Origin: RBG-16-66-20 sp049651845
Lineage (GTDB): Bacteria > Pseudomonadota > Gammaproteobacteria > Burkholderiales > SG8-39
DNA: 64,000 nt
NCBI GenBank assembly: GCA_049651845.1
Contig: JBASCW010000046.1
Location: 43,341-107,340 of the forward strand
Direction of reading: 5' to 3'
Shown here: piece after piece, positions 7,236 through 15,019 of the stretch
Layout: the number at the start of each line of letters is the position of its first letter
Numbering within the stretch: position 1 is the first letter of the stretch
Notes under the pieces: model-generated
Seen by the model: the letters and a program-made list of their open reading frames with translations, nothing else
What the model was told of the DNA's origin: nothing
The model's database searches: none
Program-made: the position numbers and the translations under genes

Positions 7236-9338
7236 TTGAACCCCATCAAGAAAACCTTCACCCTCGGCACGCAGCAGGTCACGCTGGAGACCGGGGAAAT
7301 CGCCCGCCAGGCGCACGGCGCCGTAGTCTGCACGGTCGATGACACCGTGGTGCTCGCCGCGGTCACCGCCTCGAAATCGCCGAAGGCCGGCCAGAGCTTC
7401 TTCCCGCTGACGGTGGATTACGCCGAGAAGACCTACGCCGCGGGCAAGATCCCCGGCGGCTTTTTCAAGCGCGAGGGCCGGCCGACCGAGAAAGAGACGC
7501 TCACCAGCCGCCTCATCGACCGCCCGATCCGGCCGCTGTTCCCGGACGGCTTCTACAACGAGGTGCAGGTGGTGGCGCAGGTGCTGTCGCTCAATCCCGA
7601 GGTGGATGCGGATATTCCCGCGATGATCGCGGTGTCGGCGGCGCTCACGCTCTCGGGCGTGCCCTTCAACGGCCCGATCGGCGCCGCGCGCGTCGGCTAC
7701 CTGAACGGCCAGTACGTGCTGAATCCGACGGCCTCGCAGATCAAGGAATCGCAGCTCAACCTGGTGGTCGCCGGCACCGCGCAGGGCGTGCTGATGGTGG
7801 AGTCGGAAGCGCTCGAGCTGCCCGAGGACGTGATGCTGGGCGCCGTGGTCTATGGCCACGAGCAGATGCAGGCGGCGATCAACGCGATCGAGGAACTGGC
7901 GGAAGTCGCCGGCAAGCCGGCCTGGGACTGGAAGGCGCCCGAGAAGGACGCGGCAATGGAGGCAAGGATCGCCGAGATGGCCGAGGCCGACCTGCGCGCG
8001 GCGTTCGCGATGCGCCAGAAGAGCGCGCGCTCGGCAGCGATCGACGCGATCTGGAAGCGCGTATTCGAGGCGCTCGGCGTGGGCAGCGAGGGCGGTCCGG
8101 ACGCCAATGCAGTGAAGGAGCTGTGCTTCGCGCTGGAGTCGAAGATCGTGCGCAACCAGATCCTGGACGGCGAGCCGCGCATCGACGGGCGCGACACGCG
8201 CACCGTGCGCCCGATCACCATCCGCACCGGCGTACTGCCGCGCACCCACGGCTCGGCGCTGTTCACGCGCGGCGAGACGCAGGCGCTGGCCACGGTGACG
8301 CTGGGCACCGGCCGCGACGAGCAGATCATCGACGCGCTCGCGGGCGAATACCGCGAGCGCTTCATGTTCCACTACAACATGCCGCCGTACGCCACGGGCG
8401 AGACCGGCCGATATGGATTTACCAAGCGCCGCGAGATCGGCCATGGCCGCCTTGCCAAGCGCTCGCTGGTGGGCATGCTGCCGCCGGCGACCGACTTCGG
8501 CTACTCGCTGCGCATCGTCTCGGAAATCACCGAGTCGAACGGCTCCTCGTCGATGGCCTCGGTCTGCGGCGGCAGCCTCGCGCTGATGGACGCCGGCGTG
8601 CCGATCAAGGACCACGTCGCGGGCATCGCCATGGGTCTGATCAAGGAAGGCAAGCGTTTCGCCGTGCTGACCGACATCCTCGGCGACGAGGACCACCTCG
8701 GCGATATGGACTTCAAGGTCGCCGGCACCGAGAAAGGGCTGACCGCGCTGCAGATGGACCTGAAAATCGAGTCCATCAACAAGGGCATCATGCAGGTCGC
8801 GCTCGACCAGGCGCGCGAGGCGCGCATCCACATCCTGCAGCAGATGAAGCAGGCGATGGGCGGCTCGCGCAGCGAGCTCTCGAGCTTCGCGCCGCGCATC
8901 ATCAAGATCAAGATCAATCCGGACAAGATCCGCGACGTGATCGGCAAGGGCGGGGTGGTGATCCGCGGCATCCAGGAGGAGACCGGCACCACCATCGAGA
9001 TCGAGGACGACGGCACGATCTCCATCGCCTGCGTGCAGGCCGAGGGCGGCGAGGCGGCGCGCAAGCGCATCCAGGACATCACCGCCGACGTCGAGGTCGG
9101 CAAGATCTACGAGGGTCCGGTGCTGCGCCTGCTCGATTTCGGCGCCATCGTCCAGCTGCTGCCAGGCCGCGACGGCCTGCTGCACATCTCGCAGATCAGT
9201 AACGAGCGCGTCAACGCCGTGTCCGACCACCTCAAGGAAGGCCAGGTGGTGAAGGTCAAAGTGCTCGAGGCCGACGACAAGGGCCGCGTGCGGCTTTCCA
9301 TGAAAGCCGTCGGCCAGCAGGAAACGGTCAAATCCTAG
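7236..9338 (+). CDS. pnp: Polyribonucleotide nucleotidyltransferase (PNPase)
   Basis: 3'-5' phosphorolytic exoribonuclease of RNA decay, usually part of the degradosome. Two RNase PH-like domains (about 1-225 and 310-550) are joined by a helical domain. They are followed by a KH domain (KINPDKIRDVIGKGGVVIR) and an S1 domain (GKIYEGPVLRLLDFGAIVQL). At 700 residues it is typical length. The start is a TTG at 7236, supported by GAGGA at 7224-7228 seven bases upstream and by the family's N-terminus NPIKKTF. It ends three bases before the convergent dksA stop, leaving no room for a separate terminator. Confidence 0.97.
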   Translation: MNPIKKTFTLGTQQVTLETGEIARQAHGAVVCTVDDTVVLAAVTASKSPKAGQSFFPLTVDYAEKTYAAGKIPGGFFKREGRPTEKETLTSRLIDRPIRPLFPDGFYNEVQVVAQVLSLNPEVDADIPAMIAVSAALTLSGVPFNGPIGAARVGYLNGQYVLNPTASQIKESQLNLVVAGTAQGVLMVESEALELPEDVMLGAVVYGHEQMQAAINAIEELAEVAGKPAWDWKAPEKDAAMEARIAEMAEADLRAAFAMRQKSARSAAIDAIWKRVFEALGVGSEGGPDANAVKELCFALESKIVRNQILDGEPRIDGRDTRTVRPITIRTGVLPRTHGSALFTRGETQALATVTLGTGRDEQIIDALAGEYRERFMFHYNMPPYATGETGRYGFTKRREIGHGRLAKRSLVGMLPPATDFGYSLRIVSEITESNGSSSMASVCGGSLALMDAGVPIKDHVAGIAMGLIKEGKRFAVLTDILGDEDHLGDMDFKVAGTEKGLTALQMDLKIESINKGIMQVALDQAREARIHILQQMKQAMGGSRSELSSFAPRIIKIKINPDKIRDVIGKGGVVIRGIQEETGTTIEIEDDGTISIACVQAEGGEAARKRIQDITADVEVGKIYEGPVLRLLDFGAIVQLLPGRDGLLHISQISNERVNAVSDHLKEGQVVKVKVLEADDKGRVRLSMKAVGQQETVKS

Positions 9339-9341
9339 GGC

Positions 9342-9767
9342 TTACTTGGCGACCTGGCGCTCGCGCATCTCGTCGAGCGTCTTGCAGTCGATGCACAGCG
9401 TGGCGGTCGGGCGCGCTTCCAGGCGCTTCAGGCCGATCTCGACGCCGCAGCTCTCGCAGTAGCCGTACTCGTTGGCGTCGATGCGCGCGATGGTCTCGTC
9501 GATCTTCTTGATCAGCTTGCGCTCGCGGTCGCGGTTGCGCAGCTCGAGCGCCATGTCCGACTCCTGGCTGGCGCGGTCGTTCGGGTCGGCGAACACGGTG
9601 GCCTCGTCCTGCATCGTGTGCACGGTGCGGTCGATCTCCTCGGAGAGCTCGGCCTTCAGGCTCTCGAGGATCTTGCGGAAATGCGTGCGCTGCTTCGCGT
9701 TCATGTACTCCTCGCCCTTCTTCGGGACGTAGGGCGCGAAGCTCTTCTTGCTCAGTTCGACCGGCAT
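9342..9767 (-). CDS. dksA: RNA polymerase-binding transcription factor DksA
   Basis: DksA enters the RNA polymerase secondary channel and, with ppGpp, tunes rRNA and amino-acid promoters. The coiled coil carries the tip DPNDRASQES (residues 61-70, two aspartates as in E. coli), then RNRDRERKLIKKIDETI. The zinc finger is complete: C104, C107, C125 and C128. I chose the start at 9767 (141 residues) over an in-frame start at 9827, because the latter would lie inside the likely promoter and add residues unlike the family. Convergent with pnp. Confidence 0.93.
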   Translation of the reverse strand: MPVELSKKSFAPYVPKKGEEYMNAKQRTHFRKILESLKAELSEEIDRTVHTMQDEATVFADPNDRASQESDMALELRNRDRERKLIKKIDETIARIDANEYGYCESCGVEIGLKRLEARPTATLCIDCKTLDEMRERQVAK

Positions 9768-9798
9768 TCCGTTTGCTGCCCAGAAAAACGAAGGTGGC

Positions 9799-9827
9799 TT
9801 TGTAGCAGGAATTGCCCCCTGCCGCAA
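9799..9827 (-). promoter_or_regulatory. Putative promoter for dksA
   Basis: Read on the minus strand, TTGCGG (plus-strand 9822-9827) and TACAAA (9799-9804) are separated by 17 bases. The transcript would begin near 9791, which supports the dksA start at 9767 rather than 9827. Confidence 0.5.
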
Positions 9828-9860
9828 GCCGAAAAAAGAGTATCATTGGCGCCCGATTTT

Positions 9861-9937
9861 CGGGGTGTAGCGCAGCCTGGTAGCGCGCCTGCTTTGGGAG
9901 CAGGATGTCGGGAGTTCAAATCTCTCCACCCCGACCA
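9861..9937 (+). tRNA. tRNA-Pro (UGG)
   Basis: 77 bases including an encoded CCA (9935-9937). The acceptor arm pairs CGGGGTG (9861-9867) with CACCCCG (9927-9933); the anticodon stem CCTGC/GCAGG closes the loop TTTGGGA, giving anticodon TGG. GTTCAAAT marks the T-loop. First of three tRNAs in a row. Confidence 0.97.
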
Positions 9938-9983
9938 AGGTCTGACCCGGCAGGCGAGGCAGCAGGCAGAAGCGACAACGGAT

Positions 9984-10060
9984 CTGCCCGTAGCTCAACC
10001 GGATAGAGCACCAGCCTTCTAAGCTGGGGGTTGTGGGTTCGAGTCCCGCCGGGCAGGCCA
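9984..10060 (+). tRNA. tRNA-Arg (UCU)
   Basis: 77 bases with encoded CCA (10058-10060). Acceptor CTGCCCG (9984-9990) pairs with CGGGCAG (10050-10056). The anticodon stem CCAGC/GCTGG closes the loop CTTCTAA, so the anticodon is TCT, reading AGA/AGG. The T-loop has the standard GTTCGAGTC. Confidence 0.97.
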
Positions 10061-10091
10061 GAGAACTGGCAGCAGAGCGCAGCGCAGCAAT

Positions 10092-10167
10092 GGTGGCCGT
10101 AGCTCAACGGTAGAGTCCTGGATTGTGATTCCAGTTGTTGTGGGTTCGAGTCCCATCGGCCACCCCA
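10092..10167 (+). tRNA. tRNA-His (GUG)
   Basis: 76 bases counting the extra G at -1 (10092), which pairs with C73 (10164), the identity pair of tRNA-His. Acceptor GTGGCCG (10093-10099) pairs with CGGCCAC (10157-10163); CCA is 10165-10167. Loop TTGTGAT gives anticodon GTG. The CHAD-domain gene begins six bases later. Confidence 0.97.
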
Positions 10168-10173
10168 CCTTCC

Positions 10174-11070
10174 ATGCCGCAAGCCGCTTCCCCGCAGAAA
10201 TTCACCCGCCCGGTCCTGGGCGCGCGCGCGCGCGCGGGCGACGCGTTCATCGCCAACGTCACGGCCGCGGTCGCGCAGATCCACGCCAACCGGGCCGGCG
10301 CCGCGGCTGGGCGGGATCCGGAGTACCTGCACCAGCTGCGCGTGGGCATGCGTCGCCTGCGCTCGACGCTGCAAGCCTGCCGCGGGCTCCTGCGGCGCGA
10401 GGAAACCCGCCGCCTCGATCGCCGGCTGCGAGATGCGTTGCGCGCCCTCGGCGCAGCGCGTGACTGGGACGTCTTCGAGCGCGACATCGGCGCACCGGCG
10501 CTGCGACGCTTCGCGCATGCTCGCTCGGAGCCCGCGCGCAAGCAGGCGCGCGCGGCGGCACGTTCGGCGCCGATGCGCTTTCTTCCCGAGGAAGTCCTCG
10601 CCTGGGCGCGCAGCAGGCCCTGGCGCGCCACATCGCGCGCCGGCGAGCCGATCGACACGTTCTCGCGCCGCGCGCTGGAGCGCGCCTGCGCGCGACTCGC
10701 AGACGCCGCGCAGGACATCGACTGGAAGGATGCGCCGCGCCGGCATCGCGTTCGCATCCGCCTGAAGCGCCTGCGCTATGCCTGCGACTGCTTCGCGGCC
10801 GCCTGGCCCGAGCAGGCGCAGAAGCCGTTCTACGCGAAGCTGCGCAACCTGCAGAATGTCCTCGGCGAGCTGAACGACGTCGCCGTGCAGCGCCGCATGC
10901 TGCAGCAGATGGTCGAGTCCGGCGCGCCGGCGCGGGCGGCAACGCGCGCCACGGGGCTGCTCGCGCGCCGCGAGCGCGGCCTGTTTGCGAAGCTGCGTCG
11001 CGCCTGGGCCGGCTTCGCGGCGGTCAGCCCCTATTGGCGCGCGCCGGAAGCTGTTCCCGCCGCAGGATGA
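10174..11070 (+). CDS. CHAD-domain protein
   Basis: Alpha-helical protein rich in conserved histidine, arginine and lysine; CHAD domains bind inorganic polyphosphate through this basic surface. Two copies of the motif are visible: HQLRVGMRRLRSTL at residues 53-66 and HRVRIRLKRLRYA in the C-terminal half, matching the internal pseudo-repeat of the family. It has no fused CYTH triphosphatase domain and no signal peptide. The ATG at 10174 (298 residues) directly follows tRNA-His; a longer in-frame start would lie inside the tRNA. Its last 47 bases overlap the end of prmB on the other strand. The exact role is unknown. Confidence 0.8.
   Translation: MPQAASPQKFTRPVLGARARAGDAFIANVTAAVAQIHANRAGAAAGRDPEYLHQLRVGMRRLRSTLQACRGLLRREETRRLDRRLRDALRALGAARDWDVFERDIGAPALRRFAHARSEPARKQARAAARSAPMRFLPEEVLAWARSRPWRATSRAGEPIDTFSRRALERACARLADAAQDIDWKDAPRRHRVRIRLKRLRYACDCFAAAWPEQAQKPFYAKLRNLQNVLGELNDVAVQRRMLQQMVESGAPARAATRATGLLARRERGLFAKLRRAWAGFAAVSPYWRAPEAVPAAG
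10220..10236 (+). repeat. Alternating GC dinucleotide tract
   Basis: About eight GC units in a row near the 5' end of the CHAD gene, encoding an Ala-Arg run. A gain or loss of one unit would shift the frame. Too short and too common in GC-rich DNA to call phase variation. Confidence 0.6.
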
Positions 11071-11875
11071 ACACGGTGCCCGGGTCGCTGACCTCGGGCC
11101 AGAGGAACTCCAGCCGCGGGTAGGCGCGTTCGAGCGCCTTGCGGTTGCCGCCGATCTCGCAGACCAGCAGGCCGCCCGGATTCAGGTGCGAGCGTGCCTC
11201 AACGAGGATCCGATTCACGAGATCGAGTCCGTCCTTGCCAGCCGCCAGCGCCCGCGCCGGCTCGTGCCGGTACTCCTTCGGCAGCTTTTTCATCGAGCGC
11301 GCGGTGACGTAAGGCGGATTGCTCACGATCAGGTCGTACTTGCCCTTCAGGGACGAGAACAGGTCCGAACGAATGGCGCGGACGCGTCTTTGCAGCTCGT
11401 ACTTCCTGATGTTGATGTTCGTCACCTGAAGCGCGGACGCCGACAGGTCCGTCGCGTCAATCCTCGCGTGCGGGAACTCGAGCGCCAGCAGAACGGCGAG
11501 GCACCCGGAGCCCGTGCAAAGATCGAGCATGCGCTTCGGCTCGCGCTGCAGCCACGGGCTCAAATGCTCGCGCAGCAGCTCGGCAATGAAGGAGCGCGGC
11601 ACGATGACGCGCCGGTCCACGTAGAACGCGTGCTCGCCGAGCCAGGCTTCCCTGAGCAGGTAGGCGAGGGGCTCGCGCGTCCGGACTCGACGGCGGGCAA
11701 GTGTGTCTATTTCCTTTATTTGTTTGGAGCTCAAGTCCTGTTCGAGAAGAAAACCGAGAACTGACGAAATGAGCCACGCTGCTTCCTCCTTCGCGCTGTG
11801 CGTGCCGTGGCCGTAGTGGAGCTTCGCGCGCGCGAAGCGCTGCGCGGTGCGGCGCAGGAGCTCGGAAACCCTCAA
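11024..11875 (-). CDS. prmB: 50S ribosomal protein L3 glutamine methyltransferase PrmB
   Basis: Class I SAM-dependent methyltransferase that N5-methylates a glutamine of ribosomal protein L3. The SAM site is LCTGSGCLAV (residues 119-128) and the catalytic NPPY is at 186-189, followed by the family's PKEYRHEPARALAAGKDGL. The N-terminal KLHYGHGT and YVDRRVIVPRSFI favour PrmB over its relative PrmC. The start is a TTG at 11875 that overlaps the dapE stop (TTGA), so translation is probably coupled; 283 residues against 310 in E. coli. Last gene of the queF-dapC-dapD-pilU-dapE-prmB run. Confidence 0.93.
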   Translation of the reverse strand: MRVSELLRRTAQRFARAKLHYGHGTHSAKEEAAWLISSVLGFLLEQDLSSKQIKEIDTLARRRVRTREPLAYLLREAWLGEHAFYVDRRVIVPRSFIAELLREHLSPWLQREPKRMLDLCTGSGCLAVLLALEFPHARIDATDLSASALQVTNINIRKYELQRRVRAIRSDLFSSLKGKYDLIVSNPPYVTARSMKKLPKEYRHEPARALAAGKDGLDLVNRILVEARSHLNPGGLLVCEIGGNRKALERAYPRLEFLWPEVSDPGTVFILRREQLPARANRG

Positions 11876-12999
11876 GGAAGCAGGGCGCGCAGGACGTCGA
11901 GGTAGATCTTCGACAGCTGCTCGAGCGCGGCCACCTCGATGTGCTCGTTCAGCTTGTGGATGCTCGCGTTGACCGGCCCGATCTCGAGCACCTCGGGCGA
12001 GATCTCGACGATGAAGCGCGCATCCGACGTTCCGCCGGTCGTGGAAAGCTCCGCGATTCGTCCCGTATGGCGCTTGCAGATCTCGGTCACCGTCTGCGCG
12101 AGCCTGCCCTGCGCGCTCAGGAACGGCTTCGCGCCGAGCACCCAGGCGAGCGAGTAATCCAGCCCGTGCTTCTTGAGAATCGCCTCGAAACGCTGCATCA
12201 GCGAGGCATCGGTGCTCTCGGTCGAAAAACGGAAATTGAAATCCACGACGACGCTACCCGGGATCACATTGCCCGCGCCGGTGCCCGCCTGCACGTTCGA
12301 GACCTGCCAGGTGGTGGGTGGAAAGCTTTCGTTGCCGCGGTCCCACTGCGTCTTCGCGAGCTCCGCGAGCGCGGGTGCGAGCTCGTGCACCGGGTTGCGC
12401 GCGAGATGCGGATAGGCGACGTGGCCCTGCACGCCGCGCACCGTCAGGCGCCCGGAGAGCGAGCCACGGCGGCCGTTCTTGAGGGTGTCGACGAGCGCGT
12501 CCACCGAGGTCGGCTCGCCGACGATGCAGTAGTCCATCGCCTCGCCGCGGCGCTTGAGCACTTCCACCACCTTGACGGTGCCATCGACTGCCGGGCCTTC
12601 CTCATCCGAAGTGAGCAGAAGCGCGATCGAACCCGAGTGGGCGGGTCTTTCCTTTATAAAATCCTCAGTAGCAGCGACAAAGGCGGCAATGGAGGACTTC
12701 ATGTCGGCCGCGCCGCGGCCGTAGAGCTTGCCGTGGCGCAGCGTCGGCACGAAGGGATCCGAATGCCATTCGGAGAGTGGCCCGGTGGGCACCACGTCGG
12801 TGTGGCCGGCGAAGCAGAGCAGGGGCCGGCCGCTGCCGCGCTTCGCCCAGAGGTTGCTCACTTCGCCGAAGTTCATCGGCTCGCAGGCGAAGCCGGCCTG
12901 CGCGAGCCGCTCGGCGATGAACGCCTGGCAGCCCCCGTCCTCGGGCGTGACCGAGCGCCGGCGGATCAGCTCCTGCGCGAGTTCAAGCGCTGGCGTCAA
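11872..12999 (-). CDS. dapE: Succinyl-diaminopimelate desuccinylase DapE
   Basis: Zinc-dependent M20-family hydrolase that releases L,L-diaminopimelate and succinate in the succinylase branch of lysine and peptidoglycan-precursor synthesis. Metal ligands and catalytic residues are in place: H66 and D68 in FAGHTDVV, D99 in GRGAADMK, and the SDEEG pair at about 133-134; a later histidine is in NASIHKLNE. 375 residues, as in E. coli. The start is TTG at 12999, inside the last codons of pilU. dapC and dapD lie upstream in the same transcription unit, so three steps of the pathway are together. Confidence 0.95.
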   Translation of the reverse strand: MTPALELAQELIRRRSVTPEDGGCQAFIAERLAQAGFACEPMNFGEVSNLWAKRGSGRPLLCFAGHTDVVPTGPLSEWHSDPFVPTLRHGKLYGRGAADMKSSIAAFVAATEDFIKERPAHSGSIALLLTSDEEGPAVDGTVKVVEVLKRRGEAMDYCIVGEPTSVDALVDTLKNGRRGSLSGRLTVRGVQGHVAYPHLARNPVHELAPALAELAKTQWDRGNESFPPTTWQVSNVQAGTGAGNVIPGSVVVDFNFRFSTESTDASLMQRFEAILKKHGLDYSLAWVLGAKPFLSAQGRLAQTVTEICKRHTGRIAELSTTGGTSDARFIVEISPEVLEIGPVNASIHKLNEHIEVAALEQLSKIYLDVLRALLP

Positions 13000-14176
13000 T
13001 CTTGAAGTCGCTGAAGGAGGCGCCGCCCGTCGTGGTCGAAAGCGCGCTGTCCTTCTTGTCGTCCTTCTTGCCGCCGCCCGGCACCACCGACACCGATCCG
13101 GTGGAGAGCTCGCCTGCGGTCGCCTGGTTGATGAGCCACAGCATGTTGGTGGCCGAGTCGGCGTTCGCCATGCACTCTTCCTGCGTGATCGCGCCTTCCA
13201 TGAACATCTTGAACAGCGACTGCTCGAAGGTCTGCGAGCCCGGCGCCATGCTCTTCTCCATGGCGTCCTTGATCTCGTTGATGTCGCCCTTCTCGATCAG
13301 CTCGGAGATGTGGCGCGTATTGAGCATTACCTCCACCGCGGCGCGGCGCGCGCCGGTCTTGGTGCGCACCAGGCGCTGCGAGACGATCGCCTGCAGCGCC
13401 GCCGAGAGATCGAGCAGCAGCGTCGGCCGGTTCTCCAGCGGGTAGAAGCTGATGATGCGGTTCATCGCGTGGTAGCTGTTGTTGGCGTGCAGCGTGGCGA
13501 GCGCGAGGTGGCCGGACTGCGCGTAGGCGAGCGCCATGCCCATGGTCTGCTTGTCGCGGATCTCGCCGATCAGGATGCAGTCCGGCGCCTGCCGCAGCGC
13601 GTTTTTCAGCGCGATCTCGAAGCTCTTGGTGTCGGTGCCGACCTCGCGCTGGTTGACGATCGATTTCTTGTTCTTGAAGATGAACTCGACCGGGTCTTCC
13701 AGGGTCAGGATGTGGCCCGACTTCTGCTCGTTGCGCAGGTCGAGCATCGCGGAGAGCGAGGTCGACTTGCCGGAGCCCGTCGCACCCACCATCAGGATCA
13801 GCCCGCGCTTCTGCAGGATCAGGTCCTTCAGCACGTCGGGCAGGCCGAGCGTGTCGAACTTCGGAACGTCGCCCGGGATGAAGCGCACCACCACCGCGGG
13901 CGAGCCCTTCTGGCGGAACGCGCTGATGCGGAAGGCGCCGATGCCTTCCAGCGCAACGGCGGTGTTCAGCTCCATCTCCGCCTCGTATTCCCTGATCTGG
14001 TGCTCGTTGAGGACCTCGTAGAGCAGCGTCTTGACGGCCTCGGCGTTCAGGACGGTCTGGTTGACCGGCATCGCCACGCCGTTGATCTTGATGTTGATCG
14101 GCGATCCCACCGACAGGAAGATGTCGGAGGCCTTCTTCTCGGCCATCACCTGGAACAGGCGCTTCATTGCTGACAT
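12983..14176 (-). CDS. pilU: Type IV pilus retraction ATPase PilU
   Basis: Hexameric secretion-superfamily ATPase that helps retract type IV pili at the inner membrane. Walker A is GATGSGKS (131-138), the Walker B region GEIRD is at 204-208, and the His box reads TLHANN (228-233). That His box, the AQSGHLALA context and ISFYPLENRP favour PilU over PilT. 397 residues including a glycine- and lysine-rich tail not needed for ATPase function. It sits between dapD and dapE with no other pilus gene in the window, so it shares a transcript with lysine synthesis. Starts at 14176 or 14167 are both possible. Confidence 0.9.
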   Translation of the reverse strand: MSAMKRLFQVMAEKKASDIFLSVGSPINIKINGVAMPVNQTVLNAEAVKTLLYEVLNEHQIREYEAEMELNTAVALEGIGAFRISAFRQKGSPAVVVRFIPGDVPKFDTLGLPDVLKDLILQKRGLILMVGATGSGKSTSLSAMLDLRNEQKSGHILTLEDPVEFIFKNKKSIVNQREVGTDTKSFEIALKNALRQAPDCILIGEIRDKQTMGMALAYAQSGHLALATLHANNSYHAMNRIISFYPLENRPTLLLDLSAALQAIVSQRLVRTKTGARRAAVEVMLNTRHISELIEKGDINEIKDAMEKSMAPGSQTFEQSLFKMFMEGAITQEECMANADSATNMLWLINQATAGELSTGSVSVVPGGGKKDDKKDSALSTTTGGASFSDFKIDASA

Positions 14177-14206
14177 GGCGTTCTCCCGGATTCCCCGACC
14201 GCTAGT

Positions 14207-15019
14207 TTAATCCCCGCGCAGCAATTCGTTCAGGCTGGTTTTGGCCCGGGTGCGGGCGTCTACCTTCTTGACGATGACCGCGCAGTACAGCGCGCAGCTG
14301 CGGTCCCCCGAGGGCATGGTGCCCGACACCACCACCGAGCCCGCCGGCACCCGGCCGTACAGCACTTCGCCGGTCTCGCGGTCGAAGATCTTGGTGCTCT
14401 GGCCGATGAACACGCCCATCGAGATCACGCTGTTCTCCTCGACGATCACGCCCTCGACGACCTCCGAGCGCGCGCCGATGAAGCAGTTGTCCTCGATGAT
14501 GGTGGGGTTGGCCTGCAGCGGCTCCAGCACCCCGCCGATGCCCACGCCGCCCGACAGGTGCACGTTCTTGCCGATCTGCGCGCAGGAGCCCACCGTGGCC
14601 CAGGTGTCGACCATCGTGCCCTCGTCGACGTAGGCACCGATGTTCACGTAGGAGGGCATCAGCACCGCGTTCTTCGCGATGTAGGCACCGCGGCGCGCCA
14701 TGGCGGGAGGGACGACCCGGACTCCGCTGGCTCTGAAGTCTTCTTCGGTAAAGGACGAAAACTTCGAAGGAACCTTGTCGAAATACCGTGTGGCGCCGCC
14801 TTCCAGAAGCCGATTGTCCTCGAGCCGGAACGAGAGCAGCACCGCCTTCTTGATCCACTGGTGCGTGATCCACTGACCGCCGCTCTTCTCTGCGACGCGC
14901 AGCCTGCCTGCGTCCAGGCCGGCGATGACCTCCGCGACCGCCGCGCGCAGTTCCTTCGGCGCGTTCGCCGGGCTGAGGGACGCCCGGTTGTCCCAGGCTT
15001 CGTCGATGATCTCGTTCAT
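14207..15019 (-). CDS. dapD: Tetrahydrodipicolinate N-succinyltransferase DapD
   Basis: Transfers succinyl from succinyl-CoA to tetrahydrodipicolinate, the committed step of the succinylase lysine route. The protein is a left-handed beta-helix with hexapeptide repeats; the central block from VLMPSYVNIGAYVDEGTMVD through IIEDNCFIGARSEVVEGV is close to identical to the E. coli enzyme as I recall it. I start it at the ATG at 15019 (270 residues; E. coli 274), four bases overlapping the dapC stop. Upstream in-frame codons to 15064 read through dapC and are not included. Confidence 0.96.
   Translation of the reverse strand: MNEIIDEAWDNRASLSPANAPKELRAAVAEVIAGLDAGRLRVAEKSGGQWITHQWIKKAVLLSFRLEDNRLLEGGATRYFDKVPSKFSSFTEEDFRASGVRVVPPAMARRGAYIAKNAVLMPSYVNIGAYVDEGTMVDTWATVGSCAQIGKNVHLSGGVGIGGVLEPLQANPTIIEDNCFIGARSEVVEGVIVEENSVISMGVFIGQSTKIFDRETGEVLYGRVPAGSVVVSGTMPSGDRSCALYCAVIVKKVDARTRAKTSLNELLRGD

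Noticed and set aside
7230..9230. 666-residue open frame opposite pnp
   Set aside because: Antisense shadow of a clear PNPase gene.
9768..9827. Longer dksA start at 9827
   Set aside because: It would lie within the apparent promoter and adds residues unlike DksA.
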